Shown: positions 1-7,165, counted from the stretch's first letter. The stretch is DNA of 8,805 bases from an uncultured bacterium (GCA_937928475.1 CALFVE010000069.1:1-8805), one strand, 5' to 3'. Notes: generated by a model not told the origin, from the sequence alone. Translations and numbers: made by a program.

Positions 1-389
1 ACACCCTTCTCGCGGCTGCGGATGAGCGGTTGGTGGCACGAGGGGCAGCTCGCGAACGGCGTCTGGCATTCCCGGCAGTAGAACCAGGCGGGTTTGTCCT
101 TGCGCGGGAAGGAGAAGACCCGGAAACTGGGCTGTCGGTCAAGGAAGTTGTCGAGCCAGTTGCGCAGGTTTGCGTCGGCAACACTGTCGGGGTTGTAGGA
201 GGCATACACACGTGTCTCCTCCAGCGACAGCGTCTCGGTGATCCCGGCGGTCGCGAGGGCCTGGCGGGTTAGGTCGAGGAGATGGGCGGGAAGTCTGGGC
301 CAGTCACATTGGCTCTGGGAGGTGAGGTGGTCGTTCCAGGATAGTTGGAAGTTCCAGAAGTCAATGAAGAGGCGGACGCGGTAGGCCAT
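1..389 (-). CDS. NYN domain (PIN-like) putative RNase with zinc ribbon, C-terminus cut by window edge
   Basis: The reading frame starts at the ATG at 389 and stays open to the window edge, giving 129 complete codons. The N-terminus reads MAYRVRLFIDFWNF, the typical first strand of NYN (LabA/PIN-like) nucleases, in which D10 is the first metal-binding acidic residue. Residues 105-118 form a CxxC-x6-CxxC zinc-ribbon-like insertion (C105, C108, C115, C118). It is followed by SREKGV, which resembles the K-x-KGVD strand where the second acidic cluster of NYN domains normally begins, just beyond the edge. Known NYN proteins are mostly metal-dependent RNases; the substrate here is unknown. The start is supported by AGGTG five bases upstream. 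The gene has its own promoter at 521-549 and a structured leader, so it is probably independent of the upstream genes. The missing C-terminus prevents a check of the full active site. Confidence 0.8.
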   Translation of the reverse strand, partial: MAYRVRLFIDFWNFQLSWNDHLTSQSQCDWPRLPAHLLDLTRQALATAGITETLSLEETRVYASYNPDSVADANLRNWLDNFLDRQPSFRVFSFPRKDKPAWFYCRECQTPFASCPSCHQPLIRSREKG

Positions 390-404
390 GCGGGCACCTG
401 CTGG

Positions 405-439
405 AAAACAATGCGGGGGCCCTCGAAGCGAGGACCCCC
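405..439 (-). terminator. Terminator-like hairpin in the NYN leader (possible attenuator)
   Basis: On the minus strand an 11-bp stem (arms 439-429 and 425-415, one G-T wobble) with a 3-base loop is followed by GCA and then TTGTTTT at 411-405. It lies downstream of the NYN promoter and only about 15 bases before the NYN start codon. If it terminates, it would act as an attenuator of the NYN gene. It could also stop read-through from the gene ending at 586. The T tract is interrupted and offset from the stem, so termination may be weak. Confidence 0.5.
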
Positions 440-451
440 GGCGGAGTCATA

Positions 452-469
452 CGAGCCCCGGAGGGCTCG
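452..469 (-). other. Leader hairpin with UCCG tetraloop
   Basis: On the minus strand CGAGCCC and GGGCTCG form a perfect 7-bp stem closed by TCCG, a member of the stable UNCG tetraloop class. It lies in the untranslated leader between the promoter at 521-549 and the NYN start, just before the terminator-like hairpin at 415-439. Confidence 0.55.
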
Positions 470-520
470 GCGGCGTATTGCGTGCAGGCAACATGGCCCA
501 CACGGCAGCGTATTGCCCTT

Positions 521-549
521 AGTATACCCTTCAACCGGCAGTAAGTCAA
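521..549 (-). promoter_or_regulatory. Sigma70-type promoter for the NYN gene
   Basis: On the minus strand a -35 TTGACT (544-549) is separated by exactly 17 bases from a -10 TATACT (521-526). Transcription would start near 514 and run left through a leader of about 125 bases into the NYN gene. This is one of three strong promoter matches in the window. Confidence 0.8.
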
Positions 550-585
550 CATTCTTGTCGCCCGCTAGCCTCGGCGCCTTTCCCC

Positions 586-1266
586 TCAGCGCCGCCCGGC
601 GGCGCGGCGCAGGCGCTGCCAAGTGTGCTCCAGGTCTCCCCGCTCTAGTTCCTGCCGCCCCAGGTCGGTTATCTCCCACAGGCCCTTCGGGCTGCTCGCG
701 CTCAGCAGCCCTGCCTCCACCAGGTCGTGCCGCACCCAAGCCGCCCGGTTGCGCCAGCGGACCTCGCCGGTGCTCAGGAGGCCCCGGTCCTTCCCGGTGA
801 GGCGCGGGCCGATCTCCTGCTCGACCGCCGCCAAGACCTCGCCCAGCGGGGCGGCGCCGCCGGCTGCTTGCAGAGCGCGCAGAATGGGGAAGACATACTC
901 CTTCGCGGGCAGAAGTTCCCCCCGCCCGGCGCGCCCGCCCTCGCGCGGGCGTAGCCGGCCCGCGGCACGGCTCGGGCGCCAGACCTTGCCCCACTCCGAG
1001 AGCAGACTGGTGAAATGCTGGTGGAAAGTTTCCAGGGCCTGGCGCTGCCGATCCACGCGCTGGAAAGTCCTGCTGTCCCCCTCGGCGTAGGCCTTCGCCC
1101 CCTTCCCCCGGGCAGTTTCCAGCAGCCCGCTGAGTTTCTTGGCGACCATGTCCAACGCCGCCTGCACGCTGGCCCGCGCTTCCTCCATCTCCAATCCCCC
1201 GCTGGCTTCGGACTTCGGCGCTTGTGGCTGCCCGTCGAGGGACCCTAGGCGGATTCTCCAACTCAT
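586..1266 (-). CDS. Coiled-coil / winged-helix protein, Mrr N-terminal-like
   Basis: This 226-residue protein has a helical, probably coiled-coil N-terminal half (about residues 27-95, rich in E, K, Q, A and L). A basic linker follows (about 97-118). The C-terminal domain, about 121-207, fits the winged-helix fold placed at the N-terminus of Mrr-type restriction proteins (Mrr_N): EYVFPILRAL, then RWRNRAAWVRHDLVEAGLL and GLWEITDLGRQEL. No Mrr nuclease domain (D-x(n)-QxK) follows, so this is a stand-alone winged-helix protein that probably binds DNA. I chose the second ATG (1266) because GGGAG at 1274-1278 sits 7 bases from it but only 1 base from the ATG at 1272. It begins 141 bp after ilvB with no clear promoter or terminator between, so it may be the tail of the ilv transcript. 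Its job is unknown. Confidence 0.75.
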   Translation of the reverse strand: MSWRIRLGSLDGQPQAPKSEASGGLEMEEARASVQAALDMVAKKLSGLLETARGKGAKAYAEGDSRTFQRVDRQRQALETFHQHFTSLLSEWGKVWRPSRAAGRLRPREGGRAGRGELLPAKEYVFPILRALQAAGGAAPLGEVLAAVEQEIGPRLTGKDRGLLSTGEVRWRNRAAWVRHDLVEAGLLSASSPKGLWEITDLGRQELERGDLEHTWQRLRRAAGRR

Positions 1267-1407
1267 ACGCATTCTCCCTCTGGCTTGGGACTTATGCGCT
1301 TCGCTCTGGATTATTCCCTAACCCGACCCGGTAGTTCATCCCGTGAGCAGGGCCGGACCACCACGGCGCAGGTCTGAGCATGATATCGGCGGCCCGGCTT
1401 GCGCCGC

Positions 1408-3129
1408 TTAGGCCTCCATAATTAGGTCGTCCACGGACTTGCCTGCCGGGATCATCGGCATCACGTTGGCCTCCTGGAACACGTGGAAGTCCACGAACAC
1501 CGGCCGGTCGTCAATCTCCATCGCCCGCTCCAGCGCGGGGCGCACCTCCTCCGGCTCTTTGACTGTGATCCCCTCCGCGCCGTAGGCCCGGGCCACCGCG
1601 GCGAAGTCCGGATTGCCGTCGTACAGCACGGTCGCGCTGTAGCGCTTGTGGTAGAACAAGTCCTGCCACTGGCGCACCATTCCCAAATAGCCGTTGTTGA
1701 GGATGGCCACTTTCACCGGCAGACGCCAGCGGGTGGCTGTGGCCAGTTCCTGGATGTTCATCTGGATGGAGCCGTCGCCGGCGATGTCCCACACCACCGC
1801 CTCGGGGCAGCCGAACTGCGCCCCGATGGCGGCGGGGAAGCCGTAGCCCATGGTGCCCAGGCCGCCGGAGGAGAGGAAGTGGCGGGGTTTGTCCATCGGG
1901 TAGTATTGTGCGGCCCACATCTGATTCTGCCCCACCTCGGTGGCAACGATCGCCTCGCCCCCCGTCACGCGCCACAGTTCTTCGATTACGTACTGGGGCG
2001 CGATGCCTTGCTTAGGCTGAGGGTAGCGCAGGGGGTGCTTTTTCTTCCACTCAAGGATCTGTTCGTCCCAGGCCCGGCGATCGCGCTTCTTCACCAGAGG
2101 CAGCAAAGCCTCCAAGGCCAGGCGAGCGTCGGCGGCCAGGCCCACGTGAGGGACCACGATCTTGGCTAGTTCCGCGGGGTCCACGTCAATGTGGATGATC
2201 CCTGCCGAGGGGGCGAACTTGGCCAGGTCCCCGGTCACCCGGTCGTCGAAGCGCACGCCGATGCCGATGAGCAGGTCAGTATGATGCATGGCCAGGCTAG
2301 CGTAAGCCGGCCCGTGCATGCCGGGCATGCCGAGGGAAAGGGGATGAGACTCCGGGAAGGCGCCCTTGCCCATCAAGGTGTGTACCACCGGAATCCCCGT
2401 CTTCTCCGCCAGTTTACGCAGGGCCGGGGCCGCGCCACTGCTGATAATCCCCCCGCCTACATACAGCACCGGCCGCTCGGCGCGGTTGATCATCTCGGCG
2501 GCGGCCCGCAGGGCGGCACGGTCCGGCTCCGCGGGCGGTTGATAACCGCGCAGGACGGTCTCATGCCGCTCGCCGAGAGCGGCCTGGCCGGTGCTCACAT
2601 CCACAGGAATATCCACCAGCACGGCGCCCGGCCGCCCGGTGCGAGCCAGATGGAAGGCTTCGCGCAGGACGTCGCCCAATTCGGCGGTGCTCTTCACCAG
2701 GTAGTTGTGCTTGGTGATGGGCATGCTCACGCCGCGAATGTCCGCCTCCTGAAAGGCGTCCTTGCCAATCACCGAGGTCCGCACCTGCCCGGTGATCGCC
2801 ACCACCGGGATCGAGTCCATATTGGCGGTGGCCAGCCCGGTGACCAGGTTGAGGGCGCCGGGCCCGGAGGTGGCCAGGCACACCCCCACTTTGCCGGTGG
2901 CGCGGGCGTAGCCGTCGGCCATGTGCGCCGCGCCTTGCTCATGGCGGGTGAGGATATTGCGCAGGCGGCCAGCCTGGACCTCATCATAAAGCCGGTCATA
3001 GATGGGAATCATCACCCCGCCGGGAATGCCGAAGACAATCTCCACGCCCTCTTCCTGGAAGACCTGGGCGAGGATGTCGGCGCCGCTCATCAGTTTCGGC
3101 TTCCGGGTGGGTGTACGCTTGGTCGGCAT
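1408..3129 (-). CDS. ilvB: Acetolactate synthase, large (catalytic) subunit
   Basis: This enzyme is the thiamine-diphosphate- and FAD-dependent first common step of valine, leucine and isoleucine synthesis. It condenses two pyruvates to 2-acetolactate, or pyruvate with 2-oxobutyrate. All 573 residues expected for the family are present. The N-terminal ThDP domain has GIPGG (35-39) and RHEQGAAHMADGYAR with catalytic Glu64. QVRTSVIGKDAFQE (115-128) follows, and the FAD-binding middle domain contains RFDDRVTG (293-300). The C-terminal domain has the ThDP/Mg motif GDGS (451-454) through NN (478-479) and GMVRQWQ (483-489). The last motif carries the tryptophan typical of anabolic acetolactate synthases, which separates it from catabolic AlsS and pyruvate oxidase. 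An AGGAGG lies 9 bases before the ATG. It follows the TPR gene by 57 bp. No ilvN small subunit or ilvC follows; the next gene is an Mrr_N-like protein. Confidence 0.96.
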   Translation of the reverse strand: MPTKRTPTRKPKLMSGADILAQVFQEEGVEIVFGIPGGVMIPIYDRLYDEVQAGRLRNILTRHEQGAAHMADGYARATGKVGVCLATSGPGALNLVTGLATANMDSIPVVAITGQVRTSVIGKDAFQEADIRGVSMPITKHNYLVKSTAELGDVLREAFHLARTGRPGAVLVDIPVDVSTGQAALGERHETVLRGYQPPAEPDRAALRAAAEMINRAERPVLYVGGGIISSGAAPALRKLAEKTGIPVVHTLMGKGAFPESHPLSLGMPGMHGPAYASLAMHHTDLLIGIGVRFDDRVTGDLAKFAPSAGIIHIDVDPAELAKIVVPHVGLAADARLALEALLPLVKKRDRRAWDEQILEWKKKHPLRYPQPKQGIAPQYVIEELWRVTGGEAIVATEVGQNQMWAAQYYPMDKPRHFLSSGGLGTMGYGFPAAIGAQFGCPEAVVWDIAGDGSIQMNIQELATATRWRLPVKVAILNNGYLGMVRQWQDLFYHKRYSATVLYDGNPDFAAVARAYGAEGITVKEPEEVRPALERAMEIDDRPVFVDFHVFQEANVMPMIPAGKSVDDLIMEA

Positions 3130-3186
3130 GAGTACGGGCCTCCTGTTCGCTTCGAGAGGGATGGGGCTGGTCGGGTCCCTGTGACC

Positions 3187-3954
3187 TCAATCACCAATCA
3201 CTATCCCCAGTTTTTTCGCCAACTGGTCCGCCTTCTTCCGATCCGCTTCGGCCCTTTGCTTCTCGCCAAGGGCCTCGTGGAGGTTGGCTCGGCTCAGGTA
3301 GGCGTAGGGGTCGTTGGGATCCAGTTTGATCGCCTGATTGAGCTGCGCCAGCGCCTCCTCGTATTGCTGCTGATGGTAGTACCAGTCGCCGCGCCCCTTG
3401 TAGGCCCCGGCGTATTTGGCGTCAATCTCCGTGGCCTGGTCGAAGTCGGCCAGGGCCTGGGCCATCCACTGTTTCTCCTCCGCTGGCCGGCCGGCGGCCT
3501 GGTAGGCGAAGGTCATGTCCACGTATCCCCGCTCCACGTAGGCCGAGGCCAGGTTGGGGTCGAGTTCGATGGCCTTGTCGAGATCCTGCTTGGCCAGCCG
3601 CACGCGGGTCTTTTCGGCCTCCCACTGCGAGAGGGTATGGTGCGCCACGCCGCGCGCGGCGTAGGCTTTGGCGAAGTTAGGATGCAGGTTGATCGCCTGC
3701 GTGTATTCCTCGACGGCCTCCCGCCACTTGCCCTGCTTGGCGAATTTCTCGCCGGCGGCGAAGTGCCTCTCGGCCCCGGCCTTGTCGGCGGCGGGCGGCG
3801 GGACGGGCGTGGGGACCGCCGGCGGCGGGGCCGGAGCGGTGGGCACTCTCGGCGCCGCGGGAACAACCGGCCCCGGCGGAGGCTGCGCCTGACGCGGGCA
3901 GCCGACATGAACGCACAGGTACAGCGCCAGCAAGACCGCCAGGATTGCCTTCAT
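3187..3954 (-). CDS. Proline-rich TPR protein, probably exported, possibly a lipoprotein
   Basis: This 255-residue protein starts MKAILAVLLALYLCVHVGC, a signal peptide with a possible lipidation cysteine at C19. The lipobox VHVGC is imperfect because His is at -3. A proline/alanine-rich linker covers about 25-55. Tetratricopeptide repeats fill about 61-248; good matches are 66-94, 180-214 and the half-repeats ending in AINLHPN, AIELDPN and AIKLDPN. Insertions of about 6-12 residues lengthen the second and third repeats (SQWEAEKTRVRL; GRPAEEKQWM). TPRs bind other proteins, so a scaffold or assembly role outside the membrane is likely, but the partner is unknown. I chose the ATG at 3954, which has GGGAGG 7 bases upstream; the adjacent ATG at 3957 is possible. 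It lies 95 bp after ilvD and 57 bp before ilvB on the same strand, so it is probably co-transcribed with both. Nothing known about TPR lipoproteins explains this placement. Confidence 0.85.
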   Translation of the reverse strand: MKAILAVLLALYLCVHVGCPRQAQPPPGPVVPAAPRVPTAPAPPPAVPTPVPPPAADKAGAERHFAAGEKFAKQGKWREAVEEYTQAINLHPNFAKAYAARGVAHHTLSQWEAEKTRVRLAKQDLDKAIELDPNLASAYVERGYVDMTFAYQAAGRPAEEKQWMAQALADFDQATEIDAKYAGAYKGRGDWYYHQQQYEEALAQLNQAIKLDPNDPYAYLSRANLHEALGEKQRAEADRKKADQLAKKLGIVIGD

Positions 3955-4049
3955 CATCGCGCCTCCCGGCGACACAGTTGGTTCCGCCAAAGGAACCGGG
4001 CAACCGTCTCCTCCCCTCCCCCGCTCTCCCCTGCCGACTTTCCACGTCC

Positions 4050-5702
4050 CTACTCCATCACCGCCCCTTGCGCGGCGCTGCTTACCATCCGCGCATACCT
4101 GGCCAGCCAGCCGGTCTGCACCTTGGGGGCCGGGGCCTGCCAAGCGGCCCGGCGGCGGGCCAGTTCGGCCTCCTCCACCAGGAGGTCAAGCCGGCGGGCG
4201 TCCAGGTCAATCTCGATCTCGTCGCCGTCGCGCACCAGGGCGATCGGCCCGCCGGCGGCGGCCTCTGGCGAGACATGCCCTACGCAGGGGCCGCGCGTCC
4301 CACCGCTAAAGCGCCCGTCGGTCACCAGCGCCACCTTCTCCTCCTTGCCCATGCCGGTGAGCGCTGCCGTGGGGTTGAGCATCTCGCGCATGCCCGGTCC
4401 GCCGCGCGGTCCCTCGTAGCGGACAACCACCCAGCAGCCATCGGGTATCCGGTCGGCCAGGATCGCCTCCATCGCCGCTTCCTCGGAGTCAAAGCACAGG
4501 GCCTGGCCCCGGAACTTGCGCATCTTTGCGGAGACGGCAGACTGCTTGATAATCGCCCCCTCGGGGCAGAGGCTACCGCGCAGCACGGCGATCCCGCCCT
4601 CGGGCCGGTAGGCGTCGTCCAGCGAGCGGATCACTCCGGTGTCGGTTACCTCGCCTTCTCGCGCAATCTCCCGGATGTCTTTGCCGCTGACCGTAGCGCT
4701 CTCCTCGATCAGCGAACGTAGGTTGTGCAGCACCCCGGGAATGCCCCCGGCCCATTCCAGGTCCTCCATCATATGCTCCCCCGCCGGGCGCAGGAAGGCG
4801 ATCTGCGGCGTGGCCTGGCTGATTTCGTCGAAGGTCTCCAGGGGGAGTTCCACGCCCGCCTCGTGAGCGATCGCCGCCAAATGCAGGCAGGAGTTGGTGG
4901 AGCCGCCCAGGGCCATGTCCACCCGAATCGCGTTGCGCAGCGCCGCCGGGGTGAGAATCTGCCGCGCCGTCACGTTCTCGCGTACCAGGGCGCAGATGCG
5001 CTCGCCGCTGTCGTAGGCAAGCCGCTGCTTCTTCGCCGACCCGGCCAGCGCAGTGCCGCAGCCGGCCAGGCTCATCCCCATCGCTTCAGTGAGGCAGGCC
5101 ATGGTGTTGGCGGTGTACAGGCCCTGGCAGGAGCCTTCGCCGGGGCAGGCCTCCAGTTCCAGTTCACACAGTTCCTCCTCGGTCATCTGCCCGGCCCGCA
5201 CCCGACCCACGGCCTCGAAGGTGTCGTGCACCAGGTCCAGCCGCCGCCCGCGCAGCCGCCCCGAGTACATCGGCCCGGCGGTGACCACAATCGCGGGAAT
5301 ATCCAGGCGGCCCGCCGCCATGAGCATCCCCGGCGTGATCTTATCGCAGTCGGTGAGCAGCACCAGCCCGTCGAGAGCGTAGGCCTGGGCCATGGACTCC
5401 ACCGTATCGGCGATCAGTTCGCGCGAGGGGAGGGAATAGAACATTCCGGCGTGGCCCATGGCAATGCCGTCGCAGATGCCCATGACGCCGAACTGAAAAG
5501 GCACCCCTCCGCCGGCGGCCACGCCGAGTTCCACGGCCCGGGCCAGGCGCTGCATCCCGATATGCCCGGGCACGAGGTCGGTGAAGGAGTTGGCGATGCC
5601 GATGAAGGGCTTGCCCAGTTGCTCCCGCGTCACCCCACAAGCATGGAGCAGGGCCCGGGCAGGGGCCTGAGTGAGACCGAGCTTGGCGCGATCGGAACGC
5701 AT
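4050..5702 (-). CDS. ilvD: Dihydroxyacid dehydratase
   Basis: It dehydrates 2,3-dihydroxy-isovalerate or 2,3-dihydroxy-3-methylvalerate to the 2-oxo acids that precede valine and isoleucine, using an iron-sulfur cluster and Mg. It has 550 residues, the usual family length. The IlvD/Edd signature DCDKITPGMLMA is at 118-129 with Cys119. CPGEGSCQGLYTANTMACLTEA begins at Cys186 and includes Cys192. GGSTNSCLHL is at 266-275 and TDGRFSGGTRGP at 461-472. DGIAMGH (78-84) and YSLPSRELIADTVE (89-102) are also typical. At 42-49 it reads DLVPGHIG, like the E. coli VPGH form and unlike the PCN form that supplies a cluster cysteine in many [2Fe-2S] members. I chose the ATG at 5702 over 5720 because GAGGTGA ends 5 bases before it and family members begin MRSD. 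It is probably read from the T-box promoter through the Fic gene. Confidence 0.96.
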   Translation of the reverse strand: MRSDRAKLGLTQAPARALLHACGVTREQLGKPFIGIANSFTDLVPGHIGMQRLARAVELGVAAGGGVPFQFGVMGICDGIAMGHAGMFYSLPSRELIADTVESMAQAYALDGLVLLTDCDKITPGMLMAAGRLDIPAIVVTAGPMYSGRLRGRRLDLVHDTFEAVGRVRAGQMTEEELCELELEACPGEGSCQGLYTANTMACLTEAMGMSLAGCGTALAGSAKKQRLAYDSGERICALVRENVTARQILTPAALRNAIRVDMALGGSTNSCLHLAAIAHEAGVELPLETFDEISQATPQIAFLRPAGEHMMEDLEWAGGIPGVLHNLRSLIEESATVSGKDIREIAREGEVTDTGVIRSLDDAYRPEGGIAVLRGSLCPEGAIIKQSAVSAKMRKFRGQALCFDSEEAAMEAILADRIPDGCWVVVRYEGPRGGPGMREMLNPTAALTGMGKEEKVALVTDGRFSGGTRGPCVGHVSPEAAAGGPIALVRDGDEIEIDLDARRLDLLVEEAELARRRAAWQAPAPKVQTGWLARYARMVSSAAQGAVME

Positions 5703-5723
5703 GTGATTCACCTCGCACATCTG

Positions 5724-5746
5724 GACACGCCGGGCTGGGGCGTGTC
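5724..5746 (-). other. Hairpin just upstream of ilvD
   Basis: On the minus strand GACACGCC (5746-5739) and GGCGTGTC (5731-5724) form a perfect 8-bp stem with a 7-base loop. It ends 9 bases before the ilvD ribosome-binding site at 5714-5708. No T tract follows, so it is not an intrinsic terminator. It may protect a processed mRNA end or influence ilvD translation. Confidence 0.5.
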
Positions 5747-5928
5747 ATTCCTCGGAACTAGTCCAGGGCTGTTCTACTGAAGTACAATGTGGCTTGCCAG
5801 AACTATGCCTACGGGCCCAAGAAGTGTACTCTGGCGCGTGGGGTTTCCTTGTAGGCGAGTCTCCGCACTTCTTGGGAGGCAACCCAGGCTCCTTGGTTGC
5901 GCTGCCCATGGTGCAAGAGATTTTTACT

Positions 5929-5989
5929 AAAGTAGAATTCGGTTCACCGGAATTATACTTCTGCCCCCCAAACTATAATTCTACTCCGG
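5929..5989. repeat. Cluster of three AGTA(T/G)AATT inverted-repeat sites directly after the Fic stop
   Basis: Within 61 bp there are three related motifs. AAGTAGAATTCGG (5930-5942) and CCGGAATTATACTT (5947-5960) form an imperfect inverted repeat around TTCA. A third arm, ACTATAATTCTACTCCGG (5972-5989), shares AATTCTACT with the reverse complement of the first and TATAATTC with the reverse complement of the second. The block is AT-rich in a GC-rich window and abuts the Fic stop codon at 5990. It lacks the T tract of a terminator. TATAAT occurs on both strands (5974-5979 plus; 5952-5957 minus), but without good -35 boxes. It could be an operator, a recombination end or a transposon scar. The remaining stretch to ilvD (5747-5928) holds no gene I can support. 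Confidence 0.6.
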
Positions 5990-7165
5990 CTAGTGGTGGC
6001 CCAGTATCTCCAGCACCGCTGGAGCGACGAAAGCCTTGGGATGGTGGGTTCCGGGGATTTCCTGGAGCACTCCCACCTCCACGAGTCTCTGCACGCTGTG
6101 TTGGGCACTCGCGTATGTGACGCCGAGAACCTTCTGGGCCCCCGGGATGGTGATCAGAGGCATCTCCAGGAGCCTATCGGCCAGTCGTGGAAGCAGCGCG
6201 GAGCCCCCAGGTCTTGTGAGCAGGTTTCGCCATTGCGCCTGCAGTTCCAGTAGAGAACGCGCCTTGACAATGGTAGCAATGGCTTGCTGCTCAACGGCAC
6301 AAAGGAAGAATCGCACCCACTCGTGCCACGCTCCGCGCTGGCTGACTGCCATCAGCAGGTCGTAATACTCCTCGCGGTTCCGCTCAAAGAACTCGGACAG
6401 ATACAGAAGCGGCTGCGAAATCAGCTCCCAGTGGACCAGAAGCAGCGCGAGTAGCAGTCTGCCGATCCTTCCGTTTCCGTCAAGAAACGGATGAATCGCC
6501 TCGAACTGATAGTGGATGAAGGCCAGGCGGACCAGAGGCGGGTAGACATCGTCGGCGTGCAGGTACCTCTCGAACTCGCTCAGAGCCGACTGCATCTCGT
6601 CGGGGGGTGGCGGCACGTAAAGCGCCTCGTTCAGTGTACAGTTGGGAGGGCCAATCCAGTTTTGGCGTGTGCGAAACTCCCCCGGAGTGAGGTGCTGCCC
6701 CCGCACACCACGGACAAGGATGCTATGTATCTCTCGTAGCAGCCTCAAAGAGATCGGCAGCGATTCGCGGCGACTGAGGCCATACTCAAGCGCGTGCACA
6801 TAGTTGTACACCTCTCGGACGTCTGCCTCAGGAGTCGGTGGCTGGTCACGGAAGAGAGTGGGCTGCCCGATCTCAAAGGCCAGCAAGTCCGCGAGGCTGG
6901 CCTGCGTGCCCTCGATACGAGAGGATACGACTGCCTCACGCCTGATCAACGGGCGGATCAGAAGATGGGGATTGGGTAGCTCGCGACCGAGGCCGTCGAG
7001 CCGCCCGACGGCCCGGTCCGCTGCCGAAAGAACCGCCCAGAGCGTCCGGTCCGGCTCAAGGTCAGGAGGCAAGGGATTGGGCACAAAGGCCCAGTAGCCT
7101 GATTCCCCCTTCCCCACCCTCACCAGGCGGCCCGCGGGGCTACCTCGGAAGCTCTCGACGTCCAT
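5990..7165 (-). CDS. Fic family protein (class II, SoFic-like; probable AMP transferase)
   Basis: This intact 391-residue Fic protein has a helical N-terminal Fic_N-type region, a central Fic domain and a C-terminal winged helix (about 325-385). The catalytic motif HPFLDGNGRIGR is complete at 225-236, with catalytic His225, metal-binding Asp229 and the anion-binding GNGR loop. The inhibitory motif SSRIEG (81-86) fits [S/T]xxxE[G/N] upstream of the core, which defines class II Fic proteins kept inactive by their own helix. The flap has RTRQNWIG (165-172) and YVPPPP (183-188), as in the family. Known relatives transfer AMP to Ser, Thr or Tyr hydroxyls on target proteins, often themselves; the target here is unknown. 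The start follows the T-box terminator by 41 bases, as for a normal T-box-controlled gene, with GAGG 10 bases upstream of the ATG. Its base composition looks less GC-rich than ilvB and ilvD, which suggests later arrival. Confidence 0.93.
   Translation of the reverse strand: MDVESFRGSPAGRLVRVGKGESGYWAFVPNPLPPDLEPDRTLWAVLSAADRAVGRLDGLGRELPNPHLLIRPLIRREAVVSSRIEGTQASLADLLAFEIGQPTLFRDQPPTPEADVREVYNYVHALEYGLSRRESLPISLRLLREIHSILVRGVRGQHLTPGEFRTRQNWIGPPNCTLNEALYVPPPPDEMQSALSEFERYLHADDVYPPLVRLAFIHYQFEAIHPFLDGNGRIGRLLLALLLVHWELISQPLLYLSEFFERNREEYYDLLMAVSQRGAWHEWVRFFLCAVEQQAIATIVKARSLLELQAQWRNLLTRPGGSALLPRLADRLLEMPLITIPGAQKVLGVTYASAQHSVQRLVEVGVLQEIPGTHHPKAFVAPAVLEILGHH

Noticed and set aside
589..612. 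GCGCCG/CGGCGC inverted repeat at the end of the Mrr_N-like gene as a terminator
   Set aside because: It lies inside the coding sequence and is followed by GGGGAAAGG, not T residues.
269..1261. 330-codon minus-strand ORF overlapping the Mrr_N-like gene and the NYN start
   Set aside because: It is out of frame with the winged-helix protein, has G/R/A/P-rich composition, and runs through the NYN promoter and leader.
1381..1410. GC hairpin (GCGGC/GCCGC) just after the ilvB stop as a terminator
   Set aside because: The stem is only 5 bp and no T tract follows.
2191..4419. 742-codon plus-strand ORF
   Set aside because: It runs antisense across ilvB, the TPR gene and ilvD, which all have strong family motifs; the antisense protein has no recognisable domain and reflects high GC content.
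4725..5780. 351-codon plus-strand ORF opposite ilvD
   Set aside because: It is a GC-driven mirror frame of ilvD with low-complexity H/G/Q/R-rich sequence and no ribosome-binding support.
5757..5790. Possible promoter before ilvD (TTGTAC ... GACTAG, minus strand)
   Set aside because: The -10 box is poor; it is much weaker than the three other promoters found, so I do not call it.
5780..5830. AGTACA ... TGTACT inverted repeat in the fic-ilvD gap
   Set aside because: The 6-base arms are too short and about 40 bases apart, so chance is likely.
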